The notes under the pieces are model-generated. The model was not told the DNA's origin. It was given only the letters and a program-made list of their open reading frames with translations, and ran no database searches. From the NCBI GenBank assembly GCA_947427205.1, contig CANEHB010000001.1, positions 1 to 64,000 of the forward strand: a DNA stretch of 64,000 bases, read 5' to 3'. The stretch is from an uncultured Clostridium sp. (GTDB taxonomy: Bacteria; Bacillota; Clostridia; TANB77; CAG-508). Positions 1-10,408 of the stretch are shown here, one piece after another; the stretch's first letter is position 1, and each line of letters starts with the position of its first letter. Made by a program: the position numbers and the translations under genes.

Positions 1-52
1 ATTATAGTGAGTTTTATAATTTTAGAATGCAAATTATTATAATTTAAATTAG

Positions 53-81
53 TTGACAATAATTGTAAATCATGTTAAAAT
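53..81 (+). promoter_or_regulatory. Sigma-A promoter of a small transcript
   Basis: TTGACA at 53-58 and TAAAAT at 76-81 are separated by 17 bp, with TG one base upstream of the -10 (extended -10). Transcription would begin near 88 and run into the terminator at 211-245, ahead of the separate lysS promoter. Confidence 0.65.
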
Positions 82-87
82 ATTAAA

Positions 88-245
88 AATTTTAAGGAGA
101 CTTATTTTTTATGATTAATACTATTTTTGAAGGAAACAAACATAAAAAATAGCCTGTGTCTAAAAATAGGCACAGGCTATAAGAGTTTGTGCCTTTAGAG
201 TTTAAAAATGAAACCTTAAGGTGCAAAAGCCTTAAGGTTTTTGTT
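88..245 (+). ncRNA. Candidate small RNA or leader-peptide transcript upstream of lysS
   Basis: The interval between the promoter at 53-81 and the terminator ending near 245 looks like its own unit of about 155 nt. It contains a 13-codon ORF (111-152, MINTIFEGNKHKK) with an AAGGAG site 5' of it, then a 10-bp hairpin (149-158 pairing 171-180), then the terminator. Bases 186-195 can also pair with 218-227 using two G-U pairs, an alternative to the terminator stem, so attenuation is possible. I see no T-box or lysine-riboswitch motif. The RNA is inferred from signals only. Confidence 0.4.
111..152 (+). CDS. Possible 13-aa leader peptide
   Basis: ATG at 111 follows an AAGGAG site at 94-99 and encodes MINTIFEGNKHKK before TAG. 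The stop codon overlaps the base of the hairpin at 149-180, as in leader peptides that respond to ribosome position, but there is no run of one amino acid. It may be chance. Confidence 0.25.
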   Translation: MINTIFEGNKHKK

Positions 246-246
246 T
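211..246 (+). terminator. Rho-independent terminator before lysS
   Basis: Bases 211-221 pair with 230-240 (11 bp, loop of 8) and are followed by TTGTTT. It ends the small upstream transcript before the lysS promoter. Confidence 0.75.
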
Positions 247-261
247 ATCATAAAAAATAAG

Positions 262-290
262 TTTACAATAATTGACTTTTATTATATAAT
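262..290 (+). promoter_or_regulatory. lysS promoter
   Basis: TTTACA (262-267) and TATAAT (285-290) have a 17-bp spacer. They lie downstream of the terminator at 211-245 and about 40 bp before the lysS start. Confidence 0.65.
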
Positions 291-329
291 AATTGAGTCT
301 AAATTAAATAAAAAAGGGGCATGATTACG

Positions 330-2480
330 ATGAGTGAAAATGAAAATAATAACGGAGAAGTTATCCAAACAGAAGAAGATATTAACAGATTAATGCAAGT
401 TAGAATTGATAAATTAAAAGAGCTTCAAGAAGCTGGAAAAGATCCATTTGAAATTACGAAATATGATAGAACAGAACTTAGTAAAGAGATAAAAGAAAAT
501 TATGAAAAATATGATGGTAAAGATGTTTCAGTAGCAGGAAGAATTATGGCTAAAAGAATTATGGGAAAAGCCTCTTTCTGTACAATACAAGATGCTACAG
601 GAAATATTCAAAGTTATGTAAGTATAAATGATTTAGGAGAAGAAAGTTATAAAGCTTTTAAAACATTTGATATAGGAGATATTATTGGACTTAAAGGGTT
701 TGTTTTTAAAACAAAAACTGAAGAAATTTCTATACATGCAAAAGAGATTGTTCTTTTAACAAAATCTTTAAGAGATTTACCAGAAAAATTCCATGGATTA
801 AAAGATATAGACTTACGTTATAGACAAAGATATGTAGATTTAATAGTAAATCCAGAAGTTAAAGAAACATTTCTTTTAAGAAGTAGAATATTAAAAGAAA
901 TTAAAAATTTCTTTGATAATGAAGGATATTTAGAAGTAGATACACCAATTTTAAATACAATAGCTGGAGGAGCTACAGCAAGACCATTTATTACACATCA
1001 TAATACATTAGATATGGATATGTATTTAAGAATAGCTAATGAATTATATTTAAAAAGATTAATAGTTGGTGGATTTGATAGAGTATATGAAATGGGAAGA
1101 ATGTTTAGAAATGAAGGAATGGATATTAAACATAACCCAGAATTTACAAACATAGAATTTTATGCAGCATATCAAGATTATAATGATATGATGGATACAT
1201 CAGAAAATTTAATTAAAACAGTTGCTAAAAAAGTTTTAGGAACAGCTAAAATTAATTATCAAGGAACAGATATTGATTTAGAATCTACTTGGAGAAGAGT
1301 AACAATGATAGACTCTATAAAAGAAGTAACAGGAGTAGATTTTAATACTATAAATACTGATGAAGAAGCAGTAGCTATTGCTAAAGAAAAAGGTGTTGAA
1401 GTTGAAGAATCAAAGAAAACAAGAGGATATATTATAAATCAATTCTTTGAAGATTTTGTAGAAGAGACATTAATACAGCCGACATTTATTTGTGATTATC
1501 CAGTTGAAGTATCACCTTTAACAAAAAGAAAACCATCTGATAAGAGATTAGTTGAAAGGTTTGAATTATTTATAGATGGACGTGAATATGGAAATGCATA
1601 TTCAGAGTTAAATGATCCAATAGATCAAAGAAGTAGATTTGTAGAGCAATTAAAACAAAGAGATGCAGGGGATGATGAAGCAAACATGATGGATGAAGAC
1701 TTTTGTATGGCTATTGAATATGGTATGCCTCCAACAGGTGGAATGGGAATTGGAATTGATAGATTAGTAATGTTACTTACAGATTCTGCTTCAATTAGAG
1801 ATGTTATTCTATTTCCAACTATGAAACCAATAGGTGGTGCTACATCATCAAATGATAGAAAAACAAAAAAAATTGAGGAAAAATCAAATACAAGTAATGT
1901 AGAATTAAAAATTGATAGAGAATCAGCGATTAATTTATTAAAAAAATATAATAAAGAAGAATTCCATATAAGACATGCATTTACAGTAGAACAAATTATG
2001 AGATATTTTGCTAAGAAAAACGAAGAAAATGAAGAGCTTTGGGGATTAGCAGGATTATTACATGATATTGATTATGAAATGTATCCAAATGAACATTGTG
2101 CAAAAGCACCAGAAATATTAAAAGAAATTAATACAAATGATGAGATAGTTCATGCTGTTTGTAGTCATGGATATGGTATATGTTCTGATGTTGTTCCAGA
2201 ACATAAAATGGAAAAAATATTATTTGCAACAGACGAATTATCAGGATTAATATGGGCAGCTGCGAAAATGAGACCATCACAAAGTACAAAGGATATGGAA
2301 TTAAAAAGTTTAAAGAAAAAATATAAAGATAAAAACTTTGCAGCAGGCTGTTCAAGAGATATAATTAATCGTGGTGCAGAAATGTTAGGAATAGAAATTG
2401 ATGAATTATTACAAAATACTCTTGATGCAATGAAAGAAGTAGAAGATGAAATTCAAAAAAGTGTAGAAAAATATGTTTAA
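330..2480 (+). CDS. lysS: Lysyl-tRNA synthetase fused to a C-terminal HD domain
   Basis: Class II lysyl-tRNA synthetase, charging tRNA-Lys in the cytoplasm. Residues about 15-500 carry the OB-fold anticodon-binding domain, motif 2 ([14 protein letters not shown]) and motif 3 ([14 protein letters not shown]). The family is usually about 500 aa, but this protein is 716 aa. After a lysine-rich linker (about 510-535), residues 540-715 form an HD-type domain ([34 protein letters not shown]) of the kind usually found alone in clostridia. I chose ATG 330 over 321 because AGGGG at 315-319 is 10 bases upstream of 330 but only 1 from 321. The synthetase is certain; the role of the HD part is unknown. 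Confidence 0.95.
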   Translation: MSENENNNGEVIQTEEDINRLMQVRIDKLKELQEAGKDPFEITKYDRTELSKEIKENYEKYDGKDVSVAGRIMAKRIMGKASFCTIQDATGNIQSYVSINDLGEESYKAFKTFDIGDIIGLKGFVFKTKTEEISIHAKEIVLLTKSLRDLPEKFHGLKDIDLRYRQRYVDLIVNPEVKETFLLRSRILKEIKNFFDNEGYLEVDTPILNTIAGGATARPFITHHNTLDMDMYLRIANELYLKRLIVGGFDRVYEMGRMFRNEGMDIKHNPEFTNIEFYAAYQDYNDMMDTSENLIKTVAKKVLGTAKINYQGTDIDLESTWRRVTMIDSIKEVTGVDFNTINTDEEAVAIAKEKGVEVEESKKTRGYIINQFFEDFVEETLIQPTFICDYPVEVSPLTKRKPSDKRLVERFELFIDGREYGNAYSELNDPIDQRSRFVEQLKQRDAGDDEANMMDEDFCMAIEYGMPPTGGMGIGIDRLVMLLTDSASIRDVILFPTMKPIGGATSSNDRKTKKIEEKSNTSNVELKIDRESAINLLKKYNKEEFHIRHAFTVEQIMRYFAKKNEENEELWGLAGLLHDIDYEMYPNEHCAKAPEILKEINTNDEIVHAVCSHGYGICSDVVPEHKMEKILFATDELSGLIWAAAKMRPSQSTKDMELKSLKKKYKDKNFAAGCSRDIINRGAEMLGIEIDELLQNTLDAMKEVEDEIQKSVEKYV

Positions 2481-2523
2481 AAATTTAAAGGGGAGACTTT
2501 GGGTTATCCCCTTGAATTTTTAA
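2481..2523 (+). terminator. Terminator after lysS
   Basis: An imperfect stem pairs 2481-2493 with 2508-2520 around an AAGGGG/CCCCTT core, ending in a short T tract. Confidence 0.5.
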
Positions 2524-2541
2524 ATATTGGTTATAAAATAA

Positions 2542-2569
2542 TTGATAATAATAAAATATATGATATAAT
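2542..2569 (+). promoter_or_regulatory. Promoter of the 2665 operon
   Basis: TTGATA (2542-2547) and TATAAT (2564-2569), 16-bp spacer, about 95 bp before the site-2 protease gene. Confidence 0.5.
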
Positions 2570-2664
2570 AATAAAAATTTAAAAGATAGTAAATTTTTAG
2601 AAGAACATAGAGTAAATTTACAATACTTAAAATTATTAATAAAATTTAACTTAGGAGGAATTTA

Positions 2665-3405
2665 ATGTTTGGATATGGAGTAGATAAAAGAGTTATTTAT
2701 ATATTGCTAGCAATACTTGTAGTATTTTCACTAGCAACAATGTCAAGAGGAGAATGGTTAAGCATTTTATTAACACTTCCAGCTGTTATAATAGCAATTA
2801 CTTTTCATGAATTTGCACATGCATGGACAGCTGATAAATTTGGAGATACTACTCCAAGAAGTCAGGGTAGAATAACTTTAAATCCTCTAAAACATTTAGA
2901 TCCATACGGATTTATTCTGTTAATGTTCGCACATATTGGTTGGGGTAGACCAGTACAAATAAATCCAAATAATTTTACAAGTAATAAATCAAGAAACTTT
3001 TGTGAATCTATGGTTTCACTTGCTGGTCCACTTATGAACTTTATATTAGCAATTATTTCATGTATAGCATATGTATGTTTAAGTTATTTTGCAAGCCCAT
3101 TGTTTATAAATGGATATACTGGTAGTTTAATAATGTTAATGTTATATATGTTAATGACAGTAAATATTGGATTAGGAGTTTTTAATTTAATTCCATTACC
3201 ACCACTTGATGGAGAAAAAATATTTAGAAGTATATTACCATATAGAGCACAAGAATGGTTAATTAGAAATTATCAAACATTATATATGATATTCTTGTTA
3301 CTATGGATTTTTGGAGCTTTAGAGATTATTGTTTCACCAGTAATTTCTACAATAATCAACTTACTATTTAAAGCAGTTGAATCAATAGTTTTGTTATTTA
3401 TTTAA
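2665..3405 (+). CDS. Site-2 protease family zinc metalloprotease (M50)
   Basis: A 246-aa polytopic membrane protease. The zinc motif is HEFAH near residue 49, followed by AWTADKFGD, and the second conserved motif NLIPLPPLDGEK lies near residue 177. Four to five hydrophobic segments cover most of the chain, as in the short bacterial S2P group without a PDZ domain. TTAGGAGG precedes ATG by 7 bases. Substrates are unknown. It is the first gene after a promoter and terminator pair and lies upstream of tsaD. Confidence 0.85.
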   Translation: MFGYGVDKRVIYILLAILVVFSLATMSRGEWLSILLTLPAVIIAITFHEFAHAWTADKFGDTTPRSQGRITLNPLKHLDPYGFILLMFAHIGWGRPVQINPNNFTSNKSRNFCESMVSLAGPLMNFILAIISCIAYVCLSYFASPLFINGYTGSLIMLMLYMLMTVNIGLGVFNLIPLPPLDGEKIFRSILPYRAQEWLIRNYQTLYMIFLLLWIFGALEIIVSPVISTIINLLFKAVESIVLLFI

Positions 3406-3491
3406 AACTAATATATAGGTAAAATTTCATTATATTAAATGAAAAAGTATTTGTAATAAGTGAAGAAAAAATAAAAAGTAGGAGTAAAAAA

Positions 3492-4487
3492 TTGAAAGAT
3501 ATATTAATAATGGGTATTGAATCTAGTTGTGATGAAACATCTGTAGCTATTGTAAAAAATGGAAGAGAAGTCTTATCAAATATTATAAATTCTCAGATTA
3601 AAATACATGAACAATATGGTGGAGTAGTTCCTGAAATTGCTTCAAGATGTCATACAGAAGTAATAAACGGAATAATGAAAGAAGCTTTAAAAGAGGCAAA
3701 AGTTACATTAGATGATATTGATGCTATAGCTGTAACTCAAGGACCAGGGCTTGTAGGAGCATTACTTGTAGGTGTTTCATATGCAAAGGGGTTGAGCTTT
3801 GCAACTGGAAAACCATTAGTTGCTGTAAATCATATTGAGGGACATATTGCTGGAGATTATTTAACACACAAAGACTTGAAACCACCATTTTTATGTTTAA
3901 TTATTTCTGGTGGTCATACTCATTTAGTAAATGTTAAAAGCTATAATGAATTTGATGTACTAGGAAAAACAAGAGATGATGCTATAGGAGAAGCTTTTGA
4001 TAAAGTAGCAAGAGTTGTTGGACTTGGTTATCCAGGAGGACCAAAAGTAGATAATCTGTCAAAAGAAGGAATGCCTAATATTAAATTACCAGTAACTCAT
4101 TTTGATAATTTAGACTTTAGTTTTAGTGGTATAAAAACAGCAGTTATTAATTTAAATCATAAAGATCCAAATCTGGATAAAGCAGATTTATGTGCTAGTT
4201 TTCAGACAGCAGTTACAGAAATGCTTATAACAAATATTAAAAAAGCAGTTAATACATATTCATCAGATAAGATAGCAATAGCAGGAGGAGTTTCAAGAAA
4301 TTCTTTTATAAGAAATTCTTTTGATAATTTAGCACAAGAATTAAATATAAAAGTTTTTTATCCAGAACCTATTTTATGTACTGATAATGCTGCAATGATA
4401 GCAGCAGCAGGATATTATAATTTTATAAATGGGGAAAGAGCAGATTTAAATTTAAATGCAATACCTAATTTGAAAATTGGAGAGTAA
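3492..4487 (+). CDS. tsaD: tRNA threonylcarbamoyladenosine transferase TsaD
   Basis: TsaD (Kae1/Gcp/YgjD) transfers the threonylcarbamoyl group to A37 of ANN-decoding tRNAs, working with TsaB and TsaE, both of which are encoded at the far end of this window. The 331 aa match family length. [11 protein letters not shown] opens the ASKHA fold, [10 protein letters not shown] near residue 115 holds the metal-binding histidines, and ISGGHTHL and GGVSRNS follow. I take TTG 3492 as the start because TAGGAG lies 8 bases upstream; an internal ATG at 3510 is the alternative. Confidence 0.95.
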   Translation: MKDILIMGIESSCDETSVAIVKNGREVLSNIINSQIKIHEQYGGVVPEIASRCHTEVINGIMKEALKEAKVTLDDIDAIAVTQGPGLVGALLVGVSYAKGLSFATGKPLVAVNHIEGHIAGDYLTHKDLKPPFLCLIISGGHTHLVNVKSYNEFDVLGKTRDDAIGEAFDKVARVVGLGYPGGPKVDNLSKEGMPNIKLPVTHFDNLDFSFSGIKTAVINLNHKDPNLDKADLCASFQTAVTEMLITNIKKAVNTYSSDKIAIAGGVSRNSFIRNSFDNLAQELNIKVFYPEPILCTDNAAMIAAAGYYNFINGERADLNLNAIPNLKIGE

Positions 4488-4605
4488 TTATATAAAAGTA
4501 GTTAAAATTGTAGTGAAATTTTTAATATGATAATAAAAAAATATAAATTACATTATGAAAATAAAACTTAAATGTATATAAAGAAATGCTATAAAGGAGA
4601 AATTA

Positions 4606-5313
4606 ATGTCAATATATGTGATAGGTGATTTGCATTTATCATTTTCAGTAGATAAACCTATGGATATTTTCGGAAATAATTGGGAAAATCATGCTGAAAA
4701 AATAAAAAATAATTGGATAGAAAAAGTAAAAGCAGAAGATACAGTAATAATGCCAGGAGATTTCTCATGGGCTACATATCTAGAAGAAACGCATAAGGAT
4801 TTTGAATACTTGAATAGTTTACCAGGAAAAAAGATATTATCTAAAGGAAATCATGATTATTGGTGGACTACAGTAACTAGTATGAAAAAGTTTTTAAAAG
4901 AAAAAAATTTTGAAAATATTGACTTTTTGTATAATAATGCTTATTGTATAGATGATAAGGTAATTATAGGAACTAGAGGATGGATTAATTCTTGGAAATC
5001 AGAAGAAAATTATAAAATATTAAAAAGAGAAAATGATAGATTAAAATTATCTTTAGAAAAAGGAGTGCAAGAATTTGGTAAAGATAAAGAAATAATTGGA
5101 TTTATTCATTATCCACCATTTTATAAAGAACAGATAGTTCCAGAAGAAATTGATTTTATAAAAACTTTAAATGATTATAATGTAAAAAAATGTTATTATG
5201 CTCATCTGCATGCTGAATCACTTAAAGATGCAATAGAAGGAAATGTAAAAGGCATAGAATTTAAACTTGTAAGTTCAGATTATTTAAAGTTTGACTTATT
5301 AAAAATAGATTAA
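4606..5313 (+). CDS. Metallophosphoesterase
   Basis: A 235-aa calcineurin-like phosphoesterase. All metal-ligand blocks are present in order: GDLHLSF (residues 7-13), GDFSWA (about 51), GNHDYWW (about 82), IHYPPF (about 167) and AHLHAES (about 198). It is probably a soluble two-metal phosphodiesterase or phosphatase; the substrate cannot be told. AAAGGAG lies 7 bases before ATG. Confidence 0.85.
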   Translation: MSIYVIGDLHLSFSVDKPMDIFGNNWENHAEKIKNNWIEKVKAEDTVIMPGDFSWATYLEETHKDFEYLNSLPGKKILSKGNHDYWWTTVTSMKKFLKEKNFENIDFLYNNAYCIDDKVIIGTRGWINSWKSEENYKILKRENDRLKLSLEKGVQEFGKDKEIIGFIHYPPFYKEQIVPEEIDFIKTLNDYNVKKCYYAHLHAESLKDAIEGNVKGIEFKLVSSDYLKFDLLKID

Positions 5314-5373
5314 TTATATGAATTTAATCTTGAAATACAAAATGAACTTAAGTTTGTTATATAAGGAGCAAAG

Positions 5374-5592
5374 ATGGAAGATTATTTAAAGGATAGAGAC
5401 AATAATGAGAAAGAGTATAGTAAAATTGCAGAATGTAAAATAAAAAATAGAAGTTTTATTATAACAGTTGATAAAAAGATTTTGGAAAAAAGTAAAGAAG
5501 GAATTTATAAAGAATGTATAGAAACTGATACAGTAACAGAAATTTTAAAAAGATATACACAAACACCCAAAAGCTTAGATGTAGAAAGATAA
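5374..5592 (+). CDS. Small conserved-looking protein of unknown function
   Basis: A 72-aa charged protein with no recognised domain. AAGGAG lies 7 bases before ATG, and the gap to the next gene is 17 bp, so the two are probably cotranscribed and may work together. Codon use is native (AT-rich, AGA/AAA-rich). Confidence 0.6.
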   Translation: MEDYLKDRDNNEKEYSKIAECKIKNRSFIITVDKKILEKSKEGIYKECIETDTVTEILKRYTQTPKSLDVER

Positions 5593-5609
5593 TCAGGAGT
5601 ATAAACAAA

Positions 5610-7373
5610 GTGAGTAGAGTAGATATGACTAATGAAAAACCATATTATAATACTGAATTGAATAAAACTTTAAGAAAGCATATAAATAAAGAAAGATATG
5701 GAGATTATGCAGTATTAATAGAAGATATACTTCAAAGAAGAGCATATGAATTTAAATTTTCTAATGATGAGATGGAGATACAGGCAATAAATCTTGTAAA
5801 AAATCTAGAAGGAGTTGAATTTGTATCTAGAGATATAATTGGTAAATGTACAGGTAAATATTATCCAGGTGAGAGAAAAATAAGATTAAATCAAGATTAT
5901 TTTACAGAATTAGAGAATGAAGAAGATTTTGAAAATTTTGCAGATGAAATTTATGAAACATTAACACACGAAGTATATCATGCTATTGTAGAAGGAGATA
6001 ATGAAAGTGGATTAGTATATTATAATGATGAAAAAGAAGAATGGGAAGGAACAGCACTAGACGAAATTTTTACAGAAGTAGCTGCTGATAGATGTACTAT
6101 TTCTAGAACGTCACAAGATGCAGAAAGATACAGAACTAATACACAAGGATATTATGGACTAACTTTTGCAACAAATTTGTTAGCTGCAAGTTTAGGATCT
6201 AGTGAAAGGGAAATATTGAAAAGTGGTATTCAGAATAGAACAACATTCATGAAGTTTTTTATGTCAAAATTTTATAAATTAGAAGATGCACAATATGCAA
6301 AAAATGAATTATTTGATAATTTTGAATCTAGCTTTGACTTAATCTATAATATTGATTGTTTAGCAGATAAAATTTATGATATAGAATGTTTAGAAGATAA
6401 TGATGAAAGAAAAGAAATTATTAAACAAACACTTAGTTCTTCTTTAACAAGTTTATTCAAAAGTGCTTATGATTTAGCATCATTTCAAATAACTAGTGAT
6501 ATTGAAGCAAAACCATGTTTGAAGTATATATCACAGTTAACATATAGATTTGCAAAGTTGGAAAGAATTATGCAGGATACTTTAGATGAGTTTGAAGAAA
6601 CTGAATTTTTTACTCAAGAAGATAAACAGAAATTGGAACTAGATATACAAAATAGTAGAAAAAGTTTGGCAGTTAGAATAAACCAAATTGATGCTTTAGT
6701 AGCAAATAAATATAAATTTAAAAATAATGAAGCATTTTATGAACAATTTGAATTAGCTAAAAAAGGAATGTTATTACAAGATACAGAAATGCTAAAGGAA
6801 AAATATGATATTATAATAAGAGAAGATAGTATAGGAAATATTAAATCTATTACTGAAGATTTGGAATATGCAGAATATATATTAGAAGAAGATTTCGATA
6901 ATGGTAGATGTTGGGATAATAAACCAGCAGGTACTATATTAAAAAGAATACTTGATAAGCATATTCAATTTCAACAGGAATCAAGCATAGAAAATATTTT
7001 TGGAAATGATGAAAATGTATCTGAAGAATTGGAGTTAGTACAATTTGAGGAACAGCTAGAAAATAAAAGTAAAGTTTCAGATGATAAAAAGAGTATATTA
7101 AAAAAAGCAAAGGAAAAAGTAAATATATTTTTTGCCAAATTAAAAAATAGAAATTTATTAAAAATAAATTTTCTGATAGGAGAAAGTTCTAAAGATAATT
7201 CACAATATTATGCAAGTTTAGCAAGTATGAAAGTAGAAAATCAATTTGATAAAAGATATAAGATGGATCCACAAAGCTTGAACTCTATAGATAATAAAGA
7301 ACAATCAATAGAAGTAGAAGAAATCATGACAGATGATAGCAAAAATGACAAACAAATACAAAATCAAAAATAG
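5610..7373 (+). CDS. Uncharacterised protein with a zincin-like HExxH motif
   Basis: A 587-aa protein I do not recognise overall. Near residue 124 it has THEVYHAI, an HExxH zinc-protease signature, and 30-odd residues later DEIFTEVAADR offers a glutamate that could be the third ligand, as in gluzincins. The rest is mainly helical and acidic, with a basic patch around 490-515 and no signal peptide or clear membrane segment. The start is GTG, 10 bases after AGGAG; ATG 5625 is possible. It ends 15 bp before lepA. Metallopeptidase activity is inferred from the motif alone. Confidence 0.7.
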   Translation: MSRVDMTNEKPYYNTELNKTLRKHINKERYGDYAVLIEDILQRRAYEFKFSNDEMEIQAINLVKNLEGVEFVSRDIIGKCTGKYYPGERKIRLNQDYFTELENEEDFENFADEIYETLTHEVYHAIVEGDNESGLVYYNDEKEEWEGTALDEIFTEVAADRCTISRTSQDAERYRTNTQGYYGLTFATNLLAASLGSSEREILKSGIQNRTTFMKFFMSKFYKLEDAQYAKNELFDNFESSFDLIYNIDCLADKIYDIECLEDNDERKEIIKQTLSSSLTSLFKSAYDLASFQITSDIEAKPCLKYISQLTYRFAKLERIMQDTLDEFEETEFFTQEDKQKLELDIQNSRKSLAVRINQIDALVANKYKFKNNEAFYEQFELAKKGMLLQDTEMLKEKYDIIIREDSIGNIKSITEDLEYAEYILEEDFDNGRCWDNKPAGTILKRILDKHIQFQQESSIENIFGNDENVSEELELVQFEEQLENKSKVSDDKKSILKKAKEKVNIFFAKLKNRNLLKINFLIGESSKDNSQYYASLASMKVENQFDKRYKMDPQSLNSIDNKEQSIEVEEIMTDDSKNDKQIQNQK

Positions 7374-7387
7374 ATTAAGGAGTAAAT

Positions 7388-9202
7388 ATGCAAGACAAAC
7401 AAAAAAATATAAGAAACTTTAGTATAATTGCACATATAGACCATGGAAAGTCAACTTTAGCAGATAGAATAATAGAAATGACAGGTGTTTTATCCGAAAG
7501 AGAAATGGAATCTCAAGTTTTAGATAACATGGATATAGAAAAGGAAAGAGGTATTACAATAAAATCTCAAGCAGTAAAAATGAATTATACTGCAAAAAAT
7601 GGAGAAAAATATGAATTTAATTTAATAGATACTCCAGGACATGTAGATTTTAATTATGAGGTATCAAGGAGTTTAGCAGCTTGTGAGGGTGCAATACTTG
7701 TAGTAGATAGTACTCAAGGAGTAGAAGCACAAACACTTGCAAATGTATATTTAGCTTTAGATGATAATTTAGAAATATTACCAGTAATTAATAAAGTAGA
7801 TCTTCCAAATGCAAGACCAGATGAAGTAAAAAAAGAAATTGAAGATATTATTGGTATCCCAGCAATGGATGCGCCTTGTATATCTGCTAAAACAGGATTA
7901 AATGTTGATGAAGTATTAGAAAGAATAGTAACAGATATACCAGCACCACAAGGAGATGTAAGTAAAGAGCTTCAAGCATTAATATTTGATTCATATTATG
8001 ATAATTATAAAGGTGCTTTAAGTTATGTAAGAATAAAAAATGGAACAGTGAAAGCAAATGATGAAATATTATTCATGGCAACAGGAAAAGTATTTACAGT
8101 TACAGAAGTAGGTTATTTTGGAGCTGGACAATATTTTCCATCAGATAAGCTTGAGGCTGGAGAAGTTGGCTACATTGCAGCAAGCGTAAAAACAGTATCA
8201 GACTTACATGTAGGTGATACAATTACTTTAAAGAACACTCCAGCAAAAGAGCCATTACCTGGATATAAAAAAGCTAATTCAATGGTATATTGTGGTATGT
8301 ATCCATTAGATGGAAGTGAATATGAACCATTAAAAGATGCTTTAGAAAAATTAAAATTAAATGATGCTGCTTTAAATTATGAACCAGAAACATCAGTAGC
8401 ATTAGGATTTGGATTTAGATGTGGATTTTTAGGTTTATTACATTTAGAGATTGTTATAGAGAGATTAGAAAGAGAATTTGATATTGGATTAATTACAACA
8501 GCTCCATCAGTTATATATCAAGTTCATAAAACAGGAGGAGAAGTAATTGAATTATATAATCCAATAGATTTGCCACCTCAAACAGAAATAAGTTATATGG
8601 AAGAACCAATAATGAAAGCTGAAATTATGATACCTAAAGAATTTGTTGGTAATGTTATGAAGGTTTGTCAGGAACGTAGAGGTGTTTATATGGATATGAA
8701 ATATTTGGATGAAAATAGAGTAACACTTGAATATGAACTTCCTTTAAATGAAATTATATATGATTTTTTTGATACAATAAAATCTAAAACAAAAGGATAT
8801 GCTTCAGTAGATTATGAATTTAAAGAAAATAGAAGAGCAGAACTTGTAAAATTAGATATACATATAAATAATGAAGCTGTAGATGCACTATCATTTATAG
8901 TTCATAAAGATTCAGCCTATGAAAGAGGAAGAAAAATGGCTGAAAAATTAAAAAAAGTAATACCTAGACAATTATTTGAAATTCCGATACAAGCAGTTGT
9001 TGGAGGAAAGATAATTGCAAGAGAAACAATATCAGCTATGAGAAAAGATGTTTTAGCCAAATGTTATGGTGGCGATATTACAAGAAAGAAGAAATTGCTA
9101 GAGAAGCAGAAAAAAGGTAAGAAAAAGATGCGTCAAATAGGAAATGTAGAAGTACCACAAGAAGCATTTTTATCAGTATTAAAATTAGATGAAGAAGAAT
9201 AA
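7388..9202 (+). CDS. lepA: Elongation factor 4 (LepA)
   Basis: Translational GTPase that back-translocates stalled ribosomes. G1 is AHIDHGKST (residues 15-23), G2 lies in ERGITI, G3 is DTPGHVDF, and G4 is NKVD. The C-terminal LepA-specific domain ends in the basic [18 protein letters not shown] tail. Length 604 aa is normal for LepA. AAGGAG sits 6 bases before ATG. Confidence 0.97.
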   Translation: MQDKQKNIRNFSIIAHIDHGKSTLADRIIEMTGVLSEREMESQVLDNMDIEKERGITIKSQAVKMNYTAKNGEKYEFNLIDTPGHVDFNYEVSRSLAACEGAILVVDSTQGVEAQTLANVYLALDDNLEILPVINKVDLPNARPDEVKKEIEDIIGIPAMDAPCISAKTGLNVDEVLERIVTDIPAPQGDVSKELQALIFDSYYDNYKGALSYVRIKNGTVKANDEILFMATGKVFTVTEVGYFGAGQYFPSDKLEAGEVGYIAASVKTVSDLHVGDTITLKNTPAKEPLPGYKKANSMVYCGMYPLDGSEYEPLKDALEKLKLNDAALNYEPETSVALGFGFRCGFLGLLHLEIVIERLEREFDIGLITTAPSVIYQVHKTGGEVIELYNPIDLPPQTEISYMEEPIMKAEIMIPKEFVGNVMKVCQERRGVYMDMKYLDENRVTLEYELPLNEIIYDFFDTIKSKTKGYASVDYEFKENRRAELVKLDIHINNEAVDALSFIVHKDSAYERGRKMAEKLKKVIPRQLFEIPIQAVVGGKIIARETISAMRKDVLAKCYGGDITRKKKLLEKQKKGKKKMRQIGNVEVPQEAFLSVLKLDEEE

Positions 9203-9222
9203 TTATTATTAAAAATTATTTA

Positions 9223-9322
9223 ATTTATATATTTTAGATAAATGATTTCTGCGAAGCCTTTGGAGCTTAAAAAGCGACCAGCGAAGAAATTAATTTAGAT
9301 AAAATATATAATATATAAACAA
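9223..9322. repeat. Long imperfect inverted repeat between lepA and rlmB
   Basis: The arms around 9223-9247 and 9288-9318 are near-complements (TATATATTTTA, AAAT and ATTTCT blocks in one arm recur inverted in the other). The centre holds a small AAGC/GCTT hairpin. It resembles the larger palindrome at 28239-28385 in design but not in sequence. It may act as a transcript-end or stabilising structure. Confidence 0.45.
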
Positions 9323-9352
9323 ATATTATTAAAAAAATTAAGGGGATTGAAG

Positions 9353-10378
9353 ATGAGAGAAAGTTACAGAGATAAAAGAAACAGACAAGCAAGATTAGCT
9401 GAAGAAAGAAATGAAAAAAGAGAAGATAGAAGAAAAGGTCAAAGAAGACAAGAAGACAGAAGAGAACAAGAAAGAAGAGGAATAGATAGAAGAAAAGTAG
9501 ATAGAAGGTCAAAAGAAAGAGAGGGATTTGATAGAAGAATAGGTGAAAGACGTTCTGTATCAGATAGAAGATTTGTTGAGAGAAGAGATTTTGAAGATAG
9601 AAGAAAAAATGATGATGATAGAAGAAATGATGAAGAATCTTCTAATAATGAATATGAAGATGTTATAGCTGGAAGAAATGCTGTACTTGAATTATTGAAA
9701 TCAGACAAAGATATAAATAAGATTTATGTTGAAAGAGGAGAAAAACATGGATCAATAAATGAAATAATAGCAAAAGCAAAAGATGCAAAAATAGTTTTAG
9801 TAGAAGTAGATAAAACAAAATTAGATTATATGGCAGAAAATCATCAAGGGGTTGTAGCTGTTGTTCCACCATTTAATTATTGTGAAGTAGAAGATATTTT
9901 AGATTTAGCAAAATCAAAAAATGAAGATCCTTTTGTATTGATATTAGATGGAATTGAAGATCCACATAATTTAGGATCAATAATAAGAACTGCTGAAACA
10001 GCAGGAGTTCATGGAATAATAATTCCTAAAAGAAGAAATGTTGCAGTAAATAGTACAGTTGTTAAAGTTTCAACAGGAGCAACTACATATATGAAAATTG
10101 CTAGAGTAAATAATTTAAATGATTCTATAAGAAAATTAAAAGAGGCTGGACTTTGGGTAATAGGAACAGATGGAGAGTCAGAAACATTATATTATAATCA
10201 AGATTTAAAAGGTCCTTTAGCTATAATAATTGGTAGTGAAGGTTTTGGAATGAGCAGATTAGTAAAAGAAAATTCAGATATTTTAATAAAAATTCCAATG
10301 AAAGGAAAAATAACTTCATTAAATGCTTCTGTATCAGCAGGAATAGTAATTTATGAAGCTGTAAAACAAAGAATGTAA
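9353..10378 (+). CDS. rlmB: 23S rRNA 2'-O-methyltransferase of the RlmB/SpoU family with an arginine-rich N-terminal extension
   Basis: The C-terminal 240 aa form a SPOUT methyltransferase: substrate-binding domain from EDVIAGRNAVLELL, then motif 1 (DGIEDPHNLGSIIRTAE), motif 2 (IIIGSEGFGMS) and motif 3 (IPMKGKITSLNASVSAGI). The first ~100 residues are an unusual low-complexity stretch dominated by DRR, ERR and RRK repeats with no glycine or hydrophobic core, probably disordered and RNA-binding. ATG 9353 is favoured over TTG 9347 because AAGGGG at 9340-9345 is 7 bases upstream. Typical RlmB is about 245 aa, so the extension is real added length. Confidence 0.9.
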   Translation: MRESYRDKRNRQARLAEERNEKREDRRKGQRRQEDRREQERRGIDRRKVDRRSKEREGFDRRIGERRSVSDRRFVERRDFEDRRKNDDDRRNDEESSNNEYEDVIAGRNAVLELLKSDKDINKIYVERGEKHGSINEIIAKAKDAKIVLVEVDKTKLDYMAENHQGVVAVVPPFNYCEVEDILDLAKSKNEDPFVLILDGIEDPHNLGSIIRTAETAGVHGIIIPKRRNVAVNSTVVKVSTGATTYMKIARVNNLNDSIRKLKEAGLWVIGTDGESETLYYNQDLKGPLAIIIGSEGFGMSRLVKENSDILIKIPMKGKITSLNASVSAGIVIYEAVKQRM

Positions 10379-10408
10379 TGATATTTTTTTTGTAAAGTAA
10401 AAAAAAGC

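Noticed and set aside
88..245. T-box or lysine riboswitch before lysS
   Set aside because: There is no T-box AGGGUGGNACC motif or specifier loop and no lysine riboswitch core.
9439..9708. Minus-strand ORFs inside rlmB, groEL, mutL and ftsK
   Set aside because: They are shadows of biased codon use or repeats in the true genes and lack start signals.
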